A DNA stretch of 64,000 bases from Stutzerimonas stutzeri. Lineage in GTDB: Bacteria; Pseudomonadota; Gammaproteobacteria; Pseudomonadales; Pseudomonadaceae. The stretch covers positions 19,302 through 83,301 of the forward strand of contig NZ_JANGEY010000011.1 in the NCBI RefSeq assembly GCF_024451105.1, written 5' to 3'. The notes below the pieces were generated by a model. It saw nothing but the letters and a program-made list of their open reading frames with translations, had not been told where the DNA came from and searched no databases. Positions 27,870 through 38,032 of this stretch are shown here, one piece after another (position 1 is the first letter of the stretch; every line of letters begins with the position of its first letter). A program made the translations under genes and the position numbers.

Positions 27870-28150
27870 GGCGGGGCAACGGCAGTGGAAAACGGCGGCC
27901 AGTCTAGCATGCGGCCGGCGTCCCTGGCGGCGGCCGGGCCGCGGCCTCTACGACCAATGGCCGGTGGCTGTGCCCCGGCGGAGGTCTGGCGCAGGCCGGG
28001 CGGGCATGCCATCCTTCGAGCGTTCGCTGCGTGCCAGAGCCTTCCGGCCGGTGGCGCTCGACTGTCGGCTGTCCGCGTCTGCGGGCACGCCGCTGCCACG
28101 GCGCACGCGGCACTCGCCACCACAACAAGAACAATCCACACGAGGCATCT

Positions 28151-28423
28151 ATGCGTAAACCGGAACTCGCTGCCGCCGTCGCGGAGAAGACCGACCTCAC
28201 CAAGGAACAGGCCAACCGCGTCCTCAACGCCGTGCTCGAACAGATCACCCACGCGCTGAACCGTCAGGACAGCGTCACCCTGGTCGGCTTCGGCACCTTC
28301 CTGCAGCGCCACCGCGGCGCCCGCATGGGCAAGAACCCGCAGACGGGGGAGCCCGTGAAGATCCGCGCCTGCAACACGGTGTCCTTCAAGCCGGGCAAGG
28401 CGCTGCGCGAAGCGATCAACTGA
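28151..28423 (+). CDS. HU/IHF-family DNA-binding protein
   Basis: 90-residue histone-like protein. MRKPELAAAVAEKTDLTKEQANRVLNAVLEQ forms the helical dimer base; LVGFGTFLQRHRGARMGKNPQTGEPVKI is the DNA-clamping beta arm with the conserved NPQTGE turn that carries the intercalating proline. GAGG lies upstream of the ATG. Equivalent genes sit at this spot in other Pseudomonas between recG and ubiC. It is probably a minor HU paralogue; whether it forms homo- or heterodimers is unknown. The preceding 281 bases (27870-28150) hold no recognisable gene. Confidence 0.93.
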   Translation: MRKPELAAAVAEKTDLTKEQANRVLNAVLEQITHALNRQDSVTLVGFGTFLQRHRGARMGKNPQTGEPVKIRACNTVSFKPGKALREAIN

Positions 28424-28527
28424 GGCTGCCGGCCCGGGGCTGTCGGTCCCGGGCCGCCGGCAGCGGCCGCGCCGTCCGGCGCCGCGCTAGAATTCCAGCT
28501 CCCGTGCGTGACTCGCGAGGTGTCGCT

Positions 28528-28908
28528 GTGAAATTCCGCCTGCTCCTCTGGCTGCTCGGCCGCCTGCTGGCCGGCGCCAGCCGCCGCAACCCCGAATTCC
28601 GCGAGCAGCTGCAAGACCGCGACCTGGTGTTCCAGCTGCAGACCCGCGACGGGCGCATCGCCCGCCACTTCGTCGTCAGGGGCCGGCGCATCCGCAGCGC
28701 TGCCGGCACGGTGCCCCAGCCGGCGTTCAGCATCGTCTTCCGCGACGCCGCCTACGGCTTCGCTACCCTCACCGCCGACAACCGCCAGCTGGCCTTCATG
28801 CAGGGCATCCAGAACCGGGACATCCAGATCAGCGGCAACCCGGCGCTGGTGCTGTGGTTCCAGGGGCTGGTCCAGCTGCTGGAGGGGCGCAAGAAGCAGG
28901 CGGCCTGA
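28528..28908 (+). CDS. SCP2-sterol-transfer-domain-like small protein
   Basis: 126 residues from GTG 28528, which has GAGGTG seven bases upstream; a GTG at 28504 is possible but has no such site. An N-terminal amphipathic helix (VKFRLLLWLLGRLLAGASRR) is followed by FQLQTRDGRIARHFVVRGRRIRS and PAFSIVFRDAAYGFATLTADNRQLAFMQGIQNRDIQISGNPALVLWFQ, the pattern of an SCP2-like lipid-carrier domain. Its role is unknown. It converges on recG across 123 bases in which I see nothing further. Confidence 0.7.
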   Translation: MKFRLLLWLLGRLLAGASRRNPEFREQLQDRDLVFQLQTRDGRIARHFVVRGRRIRSAAGTVPQPAFSIVFRDAAYGFATLTADNRQLAFMQGIQNRDIQISGNPALVLWFQGLVQLLEGRKKQAA

Positions 28909-29031
28909 GCGGCGCGTCAGCCTAGCAGCCAGCCCGCGCCGGCGCTGCCCAGCACGACCAGTCAAGGGCGCCCGGTCCGAGGAACATAGCCGCGCCATGT
29001 GGCATGCGGATGGCTCCCCGAGTCGGACCGC

Positions 29032-31110
29032 TCACACCTGCCCGTACTGCTGCCCATGCCTGAGCCAGCGTTCGAGCAGCGGGCTGACGTGCTGCGGCCA
29101 GCGCGCCAGCAGGGTCTGCGCCGCCTCGCGCACTGCGGGCAGCAGGTCGGCGTCGCGCAGCAGGTCGGCGACCTTGAACTGCAGCAGGCCGGTCTGCCGG
29201 GTGCCGAGCATCTCGCCGGGGCCGCGCAGTTCCAGATCCTTCTCGGCGATGATGAAGCCGTCGCTGGTCTCGCGCATGATCGCCAGGCGCTCGCGGCCCA
29301 TGTGCGACAGCGGCGCGTGGTAGAGCAGCACGCAGTGGCTGACCGCGCTGCCGCGGCCGACCCGGCCGCGCAGCTGGTGCAGCTGGGAGAGGCCGAGGCG
29401 CTCGGGGTTCTCGATGATCATCAGGCTGGCGTTGGGCACGTCGACGCCGACCTCGATCACCGTGGTGGCGACCAGCAGCTGCAGCGCGCCGGCCTTGAAC
29501 TGTTCCATCACCGCGGCCTTCTCGGCCGGCTTCATGCGCCCGTGGACCAGGCCGACGCGCAGCTCGCCGAGCGCCGCGCAGAGCTCCTCGAAGGTGCTCT
29601 GCGCCGCCTGGCAGGTGAGCTCCTCGGATTCCTCGATCAGCGTGCACACCCAGTAGGCCTGGCGGCCCTCGCTGCAGGCGGCGCGCACCCGCTCGATCAC
29701 TTCCAGGCGCCGGCTGTCGGCGATCACCAGGGTGGTCACCGGGGTGCGTCCGGGCGGAAGTTCGTCGAGGATCGAGGTGTCGAGGTCGGCGTAGGCGCTC
29801 ATCGCCAGGGTGCGCGGGATCGGCGTGGCGGTCATGATCAGCTGGTGCGGACACAGGCGGCCGTCGACGCCCTTCTGGCGCAGCGCCAGGCGCTGCTGCA
29901 CGCCGAAGCGGTGCTGCTCGTCGATGATCGCCAGGGCCAGGTTGCGAAAGCGCACCTCGTCCTGGAACAGCGCGTGGGTGCCGACCACCATCGGGCTGCC
30001 TGCGGCGATGCGCTCCAGAGCGCTGGCGCGGGCCTTGCCCTTGAGCTTGCCGGCCAGCCAGGCGACCTCGATGCCCAGCGGCTGCAGCCAGCGGCTGAAG
30101 TTCAGGTAGTGCTGCTCGGCGAGGATCTCGGTGGGCGCCATCAGCGCGACCTGGTAGCCGGCCTCGATGGCCTGCAGGGCGGCCAGCGCGGCGACCACGG
30201 TCTTGCCGGCGCCGACGTCGCCTTGCACCAGGCGCAGCATCGGTGCGGCCTGGGCCAGGTCCCAGGCGATCTCGGCGGCGACCCGCTGCTGGGCACCGGT
30301 GGGGGCGAAGCCGAGGCCGGCGAGGAAGCGCGCCGGCAGGCGCGAGGCCGCTGGCAGCGGCGGCGCCTGCTGGGCGCGCACGTTCTCGCGCAGGCGCTGC
30401 AGGGACAACTGGTGGGTGAGCAGCTCCTCGAAGGCCAGGCGGTGCTGCGCCCAGTGACGGCCTTCGGCCAGCTCCTCGAGGTCGGCGTCCGGCGGCGGGC
30501 GGTGCAGGTAGCGGATCGCCGCGTCGAGCGGCGCCAGGCGGTACTGGCGGGCCAGTTCGGCGGGCAGCCAGTCGGGCAGGCTGCGCCCGTCGAGGGCGCG
30601 CAGGGCCTGTTCGCTGAGCGCGCGCAGGCGCTGCTGGGTGAGGCCCTCGGTGCTCGGGTAGATCGGCGTGAGGCTCTGCTCGACCCGCCCGGACGGCTCG
30701 TCGGCGCCGAGGGCGCGGTATTCCGGGTGGTAGATCTCCAGCCCCGTGGCGCCGGGGCGCACCTCGCCGTAGCAGCGCAGGCTGGTGCCGCGCTTGAGCG
30801 CGTCCTTCTGCGCCTGGCTGAAATGGAAGAAGCGCAGGCTGAGGGTGCCGCTGGCGTCCTGCAGGCGCACCAGCAGGCTGCGCCGGCGGCCCATGGTCAC
30901 CTCGGCGGCGCTGACCACGCCTTCCACCACGGCGTCGCCGCCGGGGCGCAGGGCGCCGATCGGGGTGACCCGGGTGCGGTCCTGGTAGCGCAGCGGCAGG
31001 TGGAACAGCACGTCCTGCAGGGTCTCCAGGCCGACCCGGGCGAGCTTCTCGGCCAGCGCCGGACCGACGCCCTTGAGCGTGGTGACGGCGACGCGCGCCA
31101 GTTCGCTCAT
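29032..31110 (-). CDS. recG: RecG ATP-dependent DNA helicase
   Basis: 692-residue helicase that reverses stalled forks and processes branched DNA. An N-terminal wedge/OB domain (about 40-250) precedes the motor: Walker A GDVGAGKT (297-304), DEQH box at 397-400 in IIDEQHRFG, TATPIPRTL, GLVHGRMKPAEK and HQLRGRVGRG. ATG at 31108-31110 overlaps the oxyR stop by four bases (ATGA), so the two are translationally coupled. Full length. Confidence 0.97.
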   Translation of the reverse strand: MSELARVAVTTLKGVGPALAEKLARVGLETLQDVLFHLPLRYQDRTRVTPIGALRPGGDAVVEGVVSAAEVTMGRRRSLLVRLQDASGTLSLRFFHFSQAQKDALKRGTSLRCYGEVRPGATGLEIYHPEYRALGADEPSGRVEQSLTPIYPSTEGLTQQRLRALSEQALRALDGRSLPDWLPAELARQYRLAPLDAAIRYLHRPPPDADLEELAEGRHWAQHRLAFEELLTHQLSLQRLRENVRAQQAPPLPAASRLPARFLAGLGFAPTGAQQRVAAEIAWDLAQAAPMLRLVQGDVGAGKTVVAALAALQAIEAGYQVALMAPTEILAEQHYLNFSRWLQPLGIEVAWLAGKLKGKARASALERIAAGSPMVVGTHALFQDEVRFRNLALAIIDEQHRFGVQQRLALRQKGVDGRLCPHQLIMTATPIPRTLAMSAYADLDTSILDELPPGRTPVTTLVIADSRRLEVIERVRAACSEGRQAYWVCTLIEESEELTCQAAQSTFEELCAALGELRVGLVHGRMKPAEKAAVMEQFKAGALQLLVATTVIEVGVDVPNASLMIIENPERLGLSQLHQLRGRVGRGSAVSHCVLLYHAPLSHMGRERLAIMRETSDGFIIAEKDLELRGPGEMLGTRQTGLLQFKVADLLRDADLLPAVREAAQTLLARWPQHVSPLLERWLRHGQQYGQV

Positions 31111-32045
31111 GCCGGCTGGACCGCCTCCGCCGCCTGCGGCGGGTGGGCCAGCGAGCACAGGCGCACGGCGTCGACCAGCACGTCGATGGCTTTGGGCCGC
31201 GGGAAGCTGGCACGCCAGGCGATGGCCACGGTGCGGTGCGGTACCGGCGGGCTGAGCGGGCGGATGGCGATCACCCCGGGCGCGTAGTGGTGGCTGTCCA
31301 CCGCGGTGAACGGCAGCACCGACACGCCGAGGCCGGAGGCCACCATGTGGCGGATGGTCTCCAGCGAGCTGGACTCCACCGTGGTGTGCTGCTGCGCCTC
31401 GCTGCCGCGGCGGGAGGTCGGACAGGACTCCAGTACCTGGTCGCGGAAGCAGTGGCCCTCGCCGAGCAGCAGCAGGCTCTTGTCGTTGAGCATGCTGCTG
31501 TCGATGCTGGCCAGATTGGTCCAGGGGTGGTCGGCCGGCATCACCACGTAGAACGGTTCGTCGTACAGCGGCTTGGTCAGTACGTCGGCCTCCTGGAACG
31601 GCAGGGCGACGAGGATCGCGTCCAGCTCGCCGGTGCGCAGCTTGTCGCGCAGCACGTGGGTGAAGTTCTCCTCGATGTACAGCGGCATGTCCGGGGCGAT
31701 GCGGTGCAGCTGCGGGATCAGGTGCGGGAACAGGTAGGGGCCGACGGTGTAGATGGCGCCGACCTTGAGCGGCGCGGCCAGCTGGTTCTTGCCGGCCTGG
31801 GCCAGTTCGCGGATGCCCTGGGCCTGCTCGAGGACCTTCTGCGCCTGGGCGACGATGCCCTCGCCGACCGGGGTCAGGCGCACGGCGCTCTTGCTGCGCT
31901 CGAAGATCAGCACCCCCAGCTCGTCCTCGAGCTTCTTCACGCCCACCGACAGGGTCGGTTGGCTGACGTGGCAACGCTCGGCGGCGCGACCGAAGTGCTG
32001 TTCCTGGGCGAGGGTGACGATATAGCGCAGTTCCGTGAGTGTCAT
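31107..32045 (-). CDS. oxyR: OxyR peroxide-sensing LysR-type regulator
   Basis: 312 residues. N-terminal HTH (FGRAAERCHVSQPTLSVGVKKLEDELG) and C-terminal sensor domain. The redox pair is in exactly the classic positions, C199 and C208 in GEGHCFRDQVLESC, which form a disulfide with hydrogen peroxide. ATG at 32043-32045 (MTLTELRYIVTLAQEQHFG) is preferred over an upstream in-frame ATG. OxyR activates catalase and alkyl-hydroperoxide-reductase genes. It forms an operon with recG. Confidence 0.97.
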   Translation of the reverse strand: MTLTELRYIVTLAQEQHFGRAAERCHVSQPTLSVGVKKLEDELGVLIFERSKSAVRLTPVGEGIVAQAQKVLEQAQGIRELAQAGKNQLAAPLKVGAIYTVGPYLFPHLIPQLHRIAPDMPLYIEENFTHVLRDKLRTGELDAILVALPFQEADVLTKPLYDEPFYVVMPADHPWTNLASIDSSMLNDKSLLLLGEGHCFRDQVLESCPTSRRGSEAQQHTTVESSSLETIRHMVASGLGVSVLPFTAVDSHHYAPGVIAIRPLSPPVPHRTVAIAWRASFPRPKAIDVLVDAVRLCSLAHPPQAAEAVQPA

Positions 32046-32187
32046 AGCGAATATCCATTGAGATAAGCCCAAGCATAGCGACTGTCTTCAATGGAACCAA
32101 CCACCCGGGCGGGTGATGCGTCACGGCTTGTCGACGGCGCACGGCCGGCGATGGCGGGACCATCGCCGGCCGCTGGGCAGGAGGGGA

Positions 32188-32934
32188 TCAGCGCCGCTCC
32201 AGCGAGTAGACGAAGGGCGCCACCACCTCGAGACTGCCGCCCTGCAGCAGCTCGGCCGGCGGCGCCGGCAGCGGCTGGGCGCGGCGGATCATCTGCAGGG
32301 TGGCGCGATCCAGCGACGGGCTGCCGGAACGCTCGGCCAGCTCGAACTTGAGCACGCGACCCTGGCCGTCGACCACGAAGCGCAGCTTGACCACGCCCTC
32401 CTGGCCGCGCCGGCGCGCGTCCTCGGGGTAGCGCTTGTAGCGGTTGAGGTGGGCGAGCAGGCGGCTCTGCCAGCTGGCCTTGGCCTTGGACGGCGCCGGA
32501 TTGCCGGCCTGCGGGCTCGACTGGACGGCCGGCCGGGCGCTCGGCGCGGGCGCGCTGTGCTCGACCGGCGCGCTGCTCGGCAGCGGTTCGACCGGCGGCT
32601 GCGGCCTGGGCTCGGGCTTGGGTTCCGGCCTGGGTTTGGGCGGCTGCGGACGCGGCTTGGGCGGCGGTGGCGGCAGGGCCAGCCTGGGCTTGGGCGCCTC
32701 GATCACCTTGGGCGGCGGTGGCTCGGGCGCGCGCACCGGCTCGGGCGGCGGCGGCGGGGCCGCCGGGGCGGCCGGCGGTGCGGGCGCCAGCTCGATGAGC
32801 ATGGCCGGCGGGGGCAGCGGTAGCGGAGCGGCCTGCGGCTGCCAGTACAGCGACCAGGCGGCCACGCCGACGTGCACGCCGAGCACCGCGAGCAGGCTCA
32901 GGCCCCAGCGGGGCAGGCTGCGGACGCCGCTCAT
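32188..32934 (-). CDS. tonB: TonB energy-transducing protein
   Basis: 248 residues. One N-terminal membrane anchor (about 10-30: WGLSLLAVLGVHVGVAAWSLYW), a long periplasm-spanning proline-rich part (about 36-150, with PPPPEP and KPRPQPPKPRPEPKPEP runs), and a C-terminal TonB domain (about 165-248) with YPEDARRRGQEGVVKLRFVVDGQG that grips TonB boxes of outer-membrane receptors. Its start overlaps the exbD stop (ATGA). It ends the exbB-exbD-tonB operon. Confidence 0.95.
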   Translation of the reverse strand: MSGVRSLPRWGLSLLAVLGVHVGVAAWSLYWQPQAAPLPLPPPAMLIELAPAPPAAPAAPPPPPEPVRAPEPPPPKVIEAPKPRLALPPPPPKPRPQPPKPRPEPKPEPRPQPPVEPLPSSAPVEHSAPAPSARPAVQSSPQAGNPAPSKAKASWQSRLLAHLNRYKRYPEDARRRGQEGVVKLRFVVDGQGRVLKFELAERSGSPSLDRATLQMIRRAQPLPAPPAELLQGGSLEVVAPFVYSLERR

Positions 32935-33356
32935 GGGCGACCGACCGTTTCCAGGCCGACCAGGCCGATCTTCAGGTAGCCGGCCGCGCGCAGCAGGTCC
33001 ATGACCTCCATCAGGCGTGCGTAGTCGACCTCCTGGTCGCCGCGGATGAAGACGGTCTGTTCCTTGTCGCCGCCGGTCTGGCGATCGAGCGCGGCGCCGA
33101 GCTGTTCGGCGGCCACCGCGTCGTTGCCCAGGTACAGGCTGCGGTCTTCCTTGATGCTCAGGTACACCGGCTGCTCGGGGCGCGGCTGCGGAGTGGCGCT
33201 GGAGGCGGGCAGGTCGACCTTGACGTCGACGGTGGCCAGCGGTGCGGCGACCATGAAGATGATCAGCAGCACCAGCATCACGTCGATGAACGGCGTGACG
33301 TTGATCTCGTGGGCCTCCTGCAGGTCGTCGCTGCCCTCGTTGAGATGCATGCCCAT
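32931..33356 (-). CDS. exbD: ExbD biopolymer transport protein
   Basis: 141-residue partner of ExbB in the proton-driven motor that energises TonB. A single helix begins INVTPFIDVMLVLLIIFMVAAP, with the functional aspartate in the FIDV motif, followed by a periplasmic domain (DLPASS to LVGLETVGR). It begins two bases after exbB ends. Confidence 0.96.
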   Translation of the reverse strand: MGMHLNEGSDDLQEAHEINVTPFIDVMLVLLIIFMVAAPLATVDVKVDLPASSATPQPRPEQPVYLSIKEDRSLYLGNDAVAAEQLGAALDRQTGGDKEQTVFIRGDQEVDYARLMEVMDLLRAAGYLKIGLVGLETVGRP

Positions 33357-33358
33357 GT

Positions 33359-34327
33359 TCAGCCTACCTTGACCATGTGCGGGGTGGCGGCGCTGCGCGC
33401 GACGACCGGCGGCGGCTGGCGGTCGAGGTCACGGCTGACCAGCAGCAGCACCTGGGCGGAGATGTCGGCGACCTGCGCCTTGTAGCCGGCGATCGAGCGG
33501 GCGAACACGTTGTAGATCACCACCGCCGGGATTGCCGCGACCAGGCCGATGGCGGTGGCCAGCAGGGCCTCGGCGATGCCGGGGGCGACCACCGCGAGGT
33601 TGGTGGTCTGCGACTTGGCGATGCCGATGAAGCTGTTCATGATCCCCCACACGGTGCCGAACAGGCCGACGAAGGGCGCGACCGAGCCGATGGTGGCCAG
33701 CACCCCGGTGCCGCTGCTCATCTTGCGACCGCTGGCGGCGACCAGCCGCTCGAGACGGAAGCTGACGCGCTCCTTGATGCCTTCCTTCTCGGTCAGTCCG
33801 CCGGACAGGCGCAGTTCGTCCTGGGCGTCCTCGATCAGCAGGGTGCTGAAGCTGTGCTTGGCGCGGGCCTGTTCGGCGGCCTCGTCGAGGCTGCGCAGGT
33901 TCTTGAAGTCGGCCAGCTCGCCGCGCAGGCGGCGGCGCGCGCCGAGCAGTTCGAGGCCCTTGGCCACCCCGATGGTCCAGGTGACCACCGAGGCCAGCAG
34001 CAGGCCGATCATCACGGCCTTCACCACCACGTCGGCGGCCTGGTACATGCCCCAGGGCGACAGGTCGTGGACCGCCGCGGCTTCGGCGGCAGGGGCCGGC
34101 GCCGCCTCGGCCGCGGTGTCCGAGGTCGCGGTGTCCGCGCTTGCCGGCGGGGGCGCGGCGGCCGGGCCGGGCACCGCGACGGTTTGGCTGGCGGTATCCT
34201 GCGCGGCCGGCGGCGCCGGCTGTTCGGCCAGGGCGAGCGGAGCCAGCAGCAGGCCGGCAAGCAGCACCGCGACGGCCGGAAGGTGGCGGGCTTGGGCGAT
34301 GAGCGGGGGGGCGGTGAGAGCGTTCAT
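33359..34327 (-). CDS. exbB: ExbB biopolymer transport protein with periplasmic Ala/Pro-rich N-terminus
   Basis: 322-residue MotA/TolQ/ExbB proton-channel protein. A signal-like N-terminus ([34 protein letters not shown]) and an Ala/Pro-rich stretch (about 38-95) precede three membrane helices, beginning near [24 protein letters not shown] and including [28 protein letters not shown]. The longer N-terminus is typical of Pseudomonas ExbB. It is first in exbB-exbD-tonB, with an iron-type promoter region upstream. Confidence 0.94.
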   Translation of the reverse strand: MNALTAPPLIAQARHLPAVAVLLAGLLLAPLALAEQPAPPAAQDTASQTVAVPGPAAAPPPASADTATSDTAAEAAPAPAAEAAAVHDLSPWGMYQAADVVVKAVMIGLLLASVVTWTIGVAKGLELLGARRRLRGELADFKNLRSLDEAAEQARAKHSFSTLLIEDAQDELRLSGGLTEKEGIKERVSFRLERLVAASGRKMSSGTGVLATIGSVAPFVGLFGTVWGIMNSFIGIAKSQTTNLAVVAPGIAEALLATAIGLVAAIPAVVIYNVFARSIAGYKAQVADISAQVLLLVSRDLDRQPPPVVARSAATPHMVKVG

Positions 34328-34397
34328 GCGAACCGGACCTGTCTGCAAGGGGGAAAGCGGGCGCCGCCTTGGCCGGCGCGCAAGAGTCAGGTGCGAG

Positions 34398-34425
34398 ATT
34401 ATTGCAAACGTTTCTTGTTTGTAAA
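34398..34425 (-). promoter_or_regulatory. Promoter with overlapping dyad upstream of exbB
   Basis: On the minus strand, TTTACA (34425-34420) and AATAAT (34403-34398) are 16 bases apart, a good sigma-70 pair. An inverted repeat (TGCAAAC at 34403-34409, GTTTGTA at 34417-34423, one mismatch) covers the spacer, as a repressor site would. Fur would be expected for exbB, but the match to the Fur consensus is weak. Confidence 0.55.
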
Positions 34426-34527
34426 TCGTTATGGCGGTTTTTCGCGCTCGGTGTTGCGCGTCTGCGGGGGTCTGCCGGACGACCGGTTGCCGCGCTATCC
34501 TGCGTCTTTTGACTCCGGAGTGCCGCG

Positions 34528-35391
34528 ATGTCCGTTCTTCCTAGCGTGGTGATCGCCGGTTGCGGTGACGTCGGCGGCCGTCTCGGCCGACAGTTGCTGG
34601 CCGCCGGCTGGGCGGTGCACGGCCTGCGCCGCGACGTGGCGGCTCTGCCGGCCGGCCTGCGGCCGCTGGCCGCCGACCTCGGCGAGGCCGAGTGCCCCGC
34701 CGCCTGGCCGGCGCAGGCGCCGGACTACCTGGTCTACTGTGCGGCGCCGCGCGGCGGCGGCGAGGCCGCCTATCGGGTCACCTACCTCGAGGGTCTGCGC
34801 CATGTGCTCGGCTGGCTGGCGCAGCGCGGCCAGCGGCCGCGACGCCTGCTGTTCGTCTCCAGTACCGGGGTCTACGGCCAGCAGGACGGCGAGCGGGTCG
34901 ACGAGGATTCGCCCTGCCGGCCGGCGAGCTGGTCCGGGCAGGTGCTGCTGGAGGCCGAGCGACTGGCGCTCGGCAGCGGCATTCCCGCCAGCGTGGTGCG
35001 GCTGGCCGGGATCTACGGGCCTGGTCGGCGCTGGCTGCTCGATCAGGTGCGCGCCGGCTACCGGGTGGCCGCCGCGCCGCCGCAGTACGCCAACCGCATC
35101 CACGCCGAGGATGCCGCCGGCCTGCTGGCCTGTCTGCTGCAGGCCGATGCCCGCGGGGTGGCGCTGGAGTCGGTGTATCTGGGCGTCGACGACGAGCCGG
35201 CGCCGCTGCACGAGGTGGTCGCCTGGCTGCGCGAGCGCCTGGGGGTGAGTCGCTGGGCCGAGCAGTCGGCCAGCCGGCGCGCCGGCAGCAAGCGTTGCAG
35301 CAACGCCCGGGCCCGTGCGCTGGGCTGGGCGCCGCGCTATCCGAGCTGGCGCGAGGGCTACGCGGCGCTGCTCGAGGAGGCCGGCGCCTAG
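34528..35391 (+). CDS. NAD(P)-dependent SDR/epimerase-like oxidoreductase
   Basis: 287-residue extended short-chain dehydrogenase. The Rossmann start [18 protein letters not shown] is an atypical glycine motif. [21 protein letters not shown] holds the serine-tyrosine region (YG), but the lysine expected in a YxxxK motif is replaced by a glutamine-rich context, so catalysis is uncertain. [15 protein letters not shown] and RIHAEDAA are also typical. It resembles the YeeZ-like nucleoside-diphosphate-sugar epimerase group. Convergent with ridA; substrate unknown. Confidence 0.8.
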   Translation: MSVLPSVVIAGCGDVGGRLGRQLLAAGWAVHGLRRDVAALPAGLRPLAADLGEAECPAAWPAQAPDYLVYCAAPRGGGEAAYRVTYLEGLRHVLGWLAQRGQRPRRLLFVSSTGVYGQQDGERVDEDSPCRPASWSGQVLLEAERLALGSGIPASVVRLAGIYGPGRRWLLDQVRAGYRVAAAPPQYANRIHAEDAAGLLACLLQADARGVALESVYLGVDDEPAPLHEVVAWLRERLGVSRWAEQSASRRAGSKRCSNARARALGWAPRYPSWREGYAALLEEAGA

Positions 35392-35409
35392 AGCCGGCCG
35401 CCGGGGGCG

Positions 35410-35793
35410 TCAGCCGAGCACCAGGATGCCGTCCATCTCGACCTGGGCGCCGCGCGGCAGGGCGGCCACGCCGATGGCCGCGCGCGCCGGGTAGGGCTGC
35501 TGGAAGTAGCGGCCCATCACCTCGTTGACGGTGGCGAAGTTGCCGAGGTCGGTGAGGAAGATGTTCAGCTTGACGATGTCGGCCAGCGAGCCGCCGGAGG
35601 CTGCGCAGACTGCCTTGAGGTTCTCGAATACCTGCACGGCCTCGGCCTCGAAGCCGCCCTCGACCATCTGCATGCTGGCCGGCACCAGCGGGATCTGCCC
35701 GGACAGGTAGACGGTATTGCCGGCCTTGATGGCCTGGGAGTAGGTGCCGATGGCGGCGGGGGCCTGATCGGTGCTGATGACGCTCTTGCTCAT
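35410..35793 (-). CDS. ridA: RidA enamine/imine deaminase
   Basis: 127-residue YjgF/RidA protein that hydrolyses reactive 2-aminoacrylate-type enamines made by PLP enzymes. Starts [25 protein letters not shown] with AAGGAG upstream. The signature region [23 protein letters not shown] holds the substrate-binding arginine R104 and a catalytic glutamate E119. It sits 68 bases downstream of spoT, the conserved Pseudomonas order. A second RidA-like gene lies in the dad operon at 58 kb. Confidence 0.96.
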   Translation of the reverse strand: MSKSVISTDQAPAAIGTYSQAIKAGNTVYLSGQIPLVPASMQMVEGGFEAEAVQVFENLKAVCAASGGSLADIVKLNIFLTDLGNFATVNEVMGRYFQQPYPARAAIGVAALPRGAQVEMDGILVLG

Positions 35794-35861
35794 GGAGGCT
35801 CCTTGCGGACTGTCGGGCGCTGGCGCCGGGGCGCCGCGCAGGCTGGATGGGAAACGGGGGG

Positions 35862-37973
35862 TCAGGCGCGCAGGCGGGCGATGCGGGCGACGCCCTTGAT
35901 GGTGCGCAGGCGCTTGATCACGCGGGCCAGGTGTACCCGGTTGTGCACGCTGACCACCAGCTGGACCACGCTGATGCGGCCGTCGCGCTCGTCCATGCTG
36001 ATCTTCTCGATGTTGCCGTCGGCGCTGGCCACCGCGGTGGCCAGCAGGGCGATCAGGCCGCGCTGGTGCTCCAGCTCGACGCGCAGCTCGACGTTGAACT
36101 CGCCGGTGACGTCCTTGGCCCAGGACAGCGGGATGCACTTGTCCGGATTGTGGCGCAGCTCGCTGATGTTGCGGCAGTTGTCGAGGTGGATGACCATGCC
36201 CTTGCCGGCCGACAGATGGCCGACGATCGGGTCGCCGGGGATCGGCGTGCAGCACTTGGCGTAGCTGATCACCAGACCTTCGGTGCCGCGGATCGCCAGC
36301 GGGCCGTCCTGCTCGGGTGTCTGCTCGCTGGTTTCGGCGGCCAGCAGACGGCGCGCCACCACGTAGGCCATGCGGTTGCCGAGGCCGATGTCCTCGAGCA
36401 GGTCGTCGAGGTGGGCCATCTGGTATTCGGCGAGCGCGGCGGCGACGCGCTCGGCGGCGATCTGCTCCAGGCGGCTGTCGAAGCCGGCCAGCGCCTTGTT
36501 GAGCAGGCGCTCGCCGAGGCTGACCGACTCGGAGCGGCGCTGCTGCTTGAGCGAGTGGCGGATGTGGGTGCGCGCCTTGCCGGTGACCACGAAGTTGAGC
36601 CAGGCCGGGTTGGGCCGCGCGCCGGGGGCGGTGACGATCTCCACCGTCTGGCCGCTCTGCAGCGCCTCGGACAGCGGCGCCAGGCGGCGGTTGATGCGGC
36701 AGGCGATGCAGCTGTTGCCGACGTCGGTGTGCACCGCGTAGGCGAAGTCGACGGCGGTCGAGCCCTTGGGCAGTTCCATGATCCGCCCCTTGGGGGTGAA
36801 CACGTAGACTTCGTCGGGGAACAGGTCGATCTTGACGTTCTCGATGAACTCCAGCGAGTTGCCGGCGCGCTGCTGCAGCTCGAGGATGCCCTTGACCCAC
36901 TGGCGCGCGCGCGCGTGGGTGCCGCGCGGCGACTCGTCGTCGCTGGACTTGTACAGCCAGTGCGCGGCGATGCCGTGGTTGGCCATCTCCTCCATCTCGC
37001 GGGTGCGGATCTGGATCTCGATGGGCACGCCGTGCATGCCGAACAGGGTGGTGTGCAGCGACTGGTAACCGTTGGCCTTGGGGATCGCGATGTAGTCCTT
37101 GAAGCGTCCGGGGAACGGCTTGTACAGGCTGTGCACCGCACCGAGCACCCGGTAGCAGGTGTCGACCTTGTCGACCACGATGCGGAAGGCGTAGACGTCC
37201 ATGATCTCGTTGAACGCCCGGCGTTTGCCGCGCATCTTCTGGTAGATGCTGTAGAGGTGTTTCTCGCGGCCCTTGACCTCGCCCGGCAGGCCTTCCTGGG
37301 CCAGGCAGTTGACCAGCGACTCCTGGATCTTGCCGACGATCTCGCGGCGGTTGCCGCGGGCGCGGCGCACCGCCTGCTTGATGCGTTCGGCGCGCATCGG
37401 GTGCATGGCCTTGAAGCCCAGATCCTCGAACTCGGCGAAGGTGTTGTGCATGCCCAAGCGGTTGGCGATCGGCGCGTAGATCTCCAGGGTTTCCTTGGCG
37501 ATGCGCCGGCTCTTCTCGTGCGGCATGGCGTCCAGCGTGCGCATGTTGTGCAGGCGGTCGGCCAGCTTGACGAGGATCACGCGGATGTCGCGGGCCATGG
37601 CCATGGCCATCTTCTGGAAGTTTTCGGCCTGCGCCTCGGCCTTGGTCTGGAAGTCCATCTGGGTCAGCTTGCTGACCCCGTCGACCAGTTCGGCGACGGT
37701 CTCGCCGAACTGCGCGCTCAAGGCATCCTTGGGAATGCCGGTGTCCTCGATGACGTCGTGCAGCATGGCGGCCATCAGGCTCTGATGGTCCATGTGCATG
37801 TCGGCGAGGATGCAGGCCACCGCCAGCGGGTGGGTGACGTAGGCCTCGCCGCTGCGCCGGCGCTGGCCGTCGTGGGCCTGTTCGGCGTAGTAGTAGGCGC
37901 GGCGGACCAGGTTGACCTGGTCCGTCGTGAGGTAGCTGCTGAGCCGGTCGGCGAGGGCGTCTATGCTGGCCAA
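35862..37973 (-). CDS. spoT: SpoT bifunctional (p)ppGpp synthetase/hydrolase
   Basis: 703 residues from a TTG start (37971-37973) with GGAG eight bases upstream. The HD hydrolase domain (about 30-200) has [17 protein letters not shown] and [12 protein letters not shown]. The synthetase domain (about 220-380) carries [19 protein letters not shown], whose RxKD motif marks the manganese-type bifunctional class. TGS (about 390-450) and a C-terminal ACT domain (about 625-703) follow. It sets (p)ppGpp in response to starvation signals and forms an operon with rpoZ. Confidence 0.96.
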   Translation of the reverse strand: MASIDALADRLSSYLTTDQVNLVRRAYYYAEQAHDGQRRRSGEAYVTHPLAVACILADMHMDHQSLMAAMLHDVIEDTGIPKDALSAQFGETVAELVDGVSKLTQMDFQTKAEAQAENFQKMAMAMARDIRVILVKLADRLHNMRTLDAMPHEKSRRIAKETLEIYAPIANRLGMHNTFAEFEDLGFKAMHPMRAERIKQAVRRARGNRREIVGKIQESLVNCLAQEGLPGEVKGREKHLYSIYQKMRGKRRAFNEIMDVYAFRIVVDKVDTCYRVLGAVHSLYKPFPGRFKDYIAIPKANGYQSLHTTLFGMHGVPIEIQIRTREMEEMANHGIAAHWLYKSSDDESPRGTHARARQWVKGILELQQRAGNSLEFIENVKIDLFPDEVYVFTPKGRIMELPKGSTAVDFAYAVHTDVGNSCIACRINRRLAPLSEALQSGQTVEIVTAPGARPNPAWLNFVVTGKARTHIRHSLKQQRRSESVSLGERLLNKALAGFDSRLEQIAAERVAAALAEYQMAHLDDLLEDIGLGNRMAYVVARRLLAAETSEQTPEQDGPLAIRGTEGLVISYAKCCTPIPGDPIVGHLSAGKGMVIHLDNCRNISELRHNPDKCIPLSWAKDVTGEFNVELRVELEHQRGLIALLATAVASADGNIEKISMDERDGRISVVQLVVSVHNRVHLARVIKRLRTIKGVARIARLRA

Positions 37974-38032
37974 GGGCTTACTCCAGGCCGGACCGTGCCG
38001 GCAATTCAGGCGCGCGACGTCGACCCGGCAAT

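Noticed and set aside
28999..31287. 762-residue plus-strand open frame antisense to recG
   Set aside because: The minus strand encodes full RecG with all helicase motifs; the plus frame is a low-complexity shadow.
32581..32800. Repetitive GGCTTGGGC-type DNA resembling a tandem repeat
   Set aside because: It encodes the Pro-rich periplasmic spacer of TonB; the periodicity is codon-driven.
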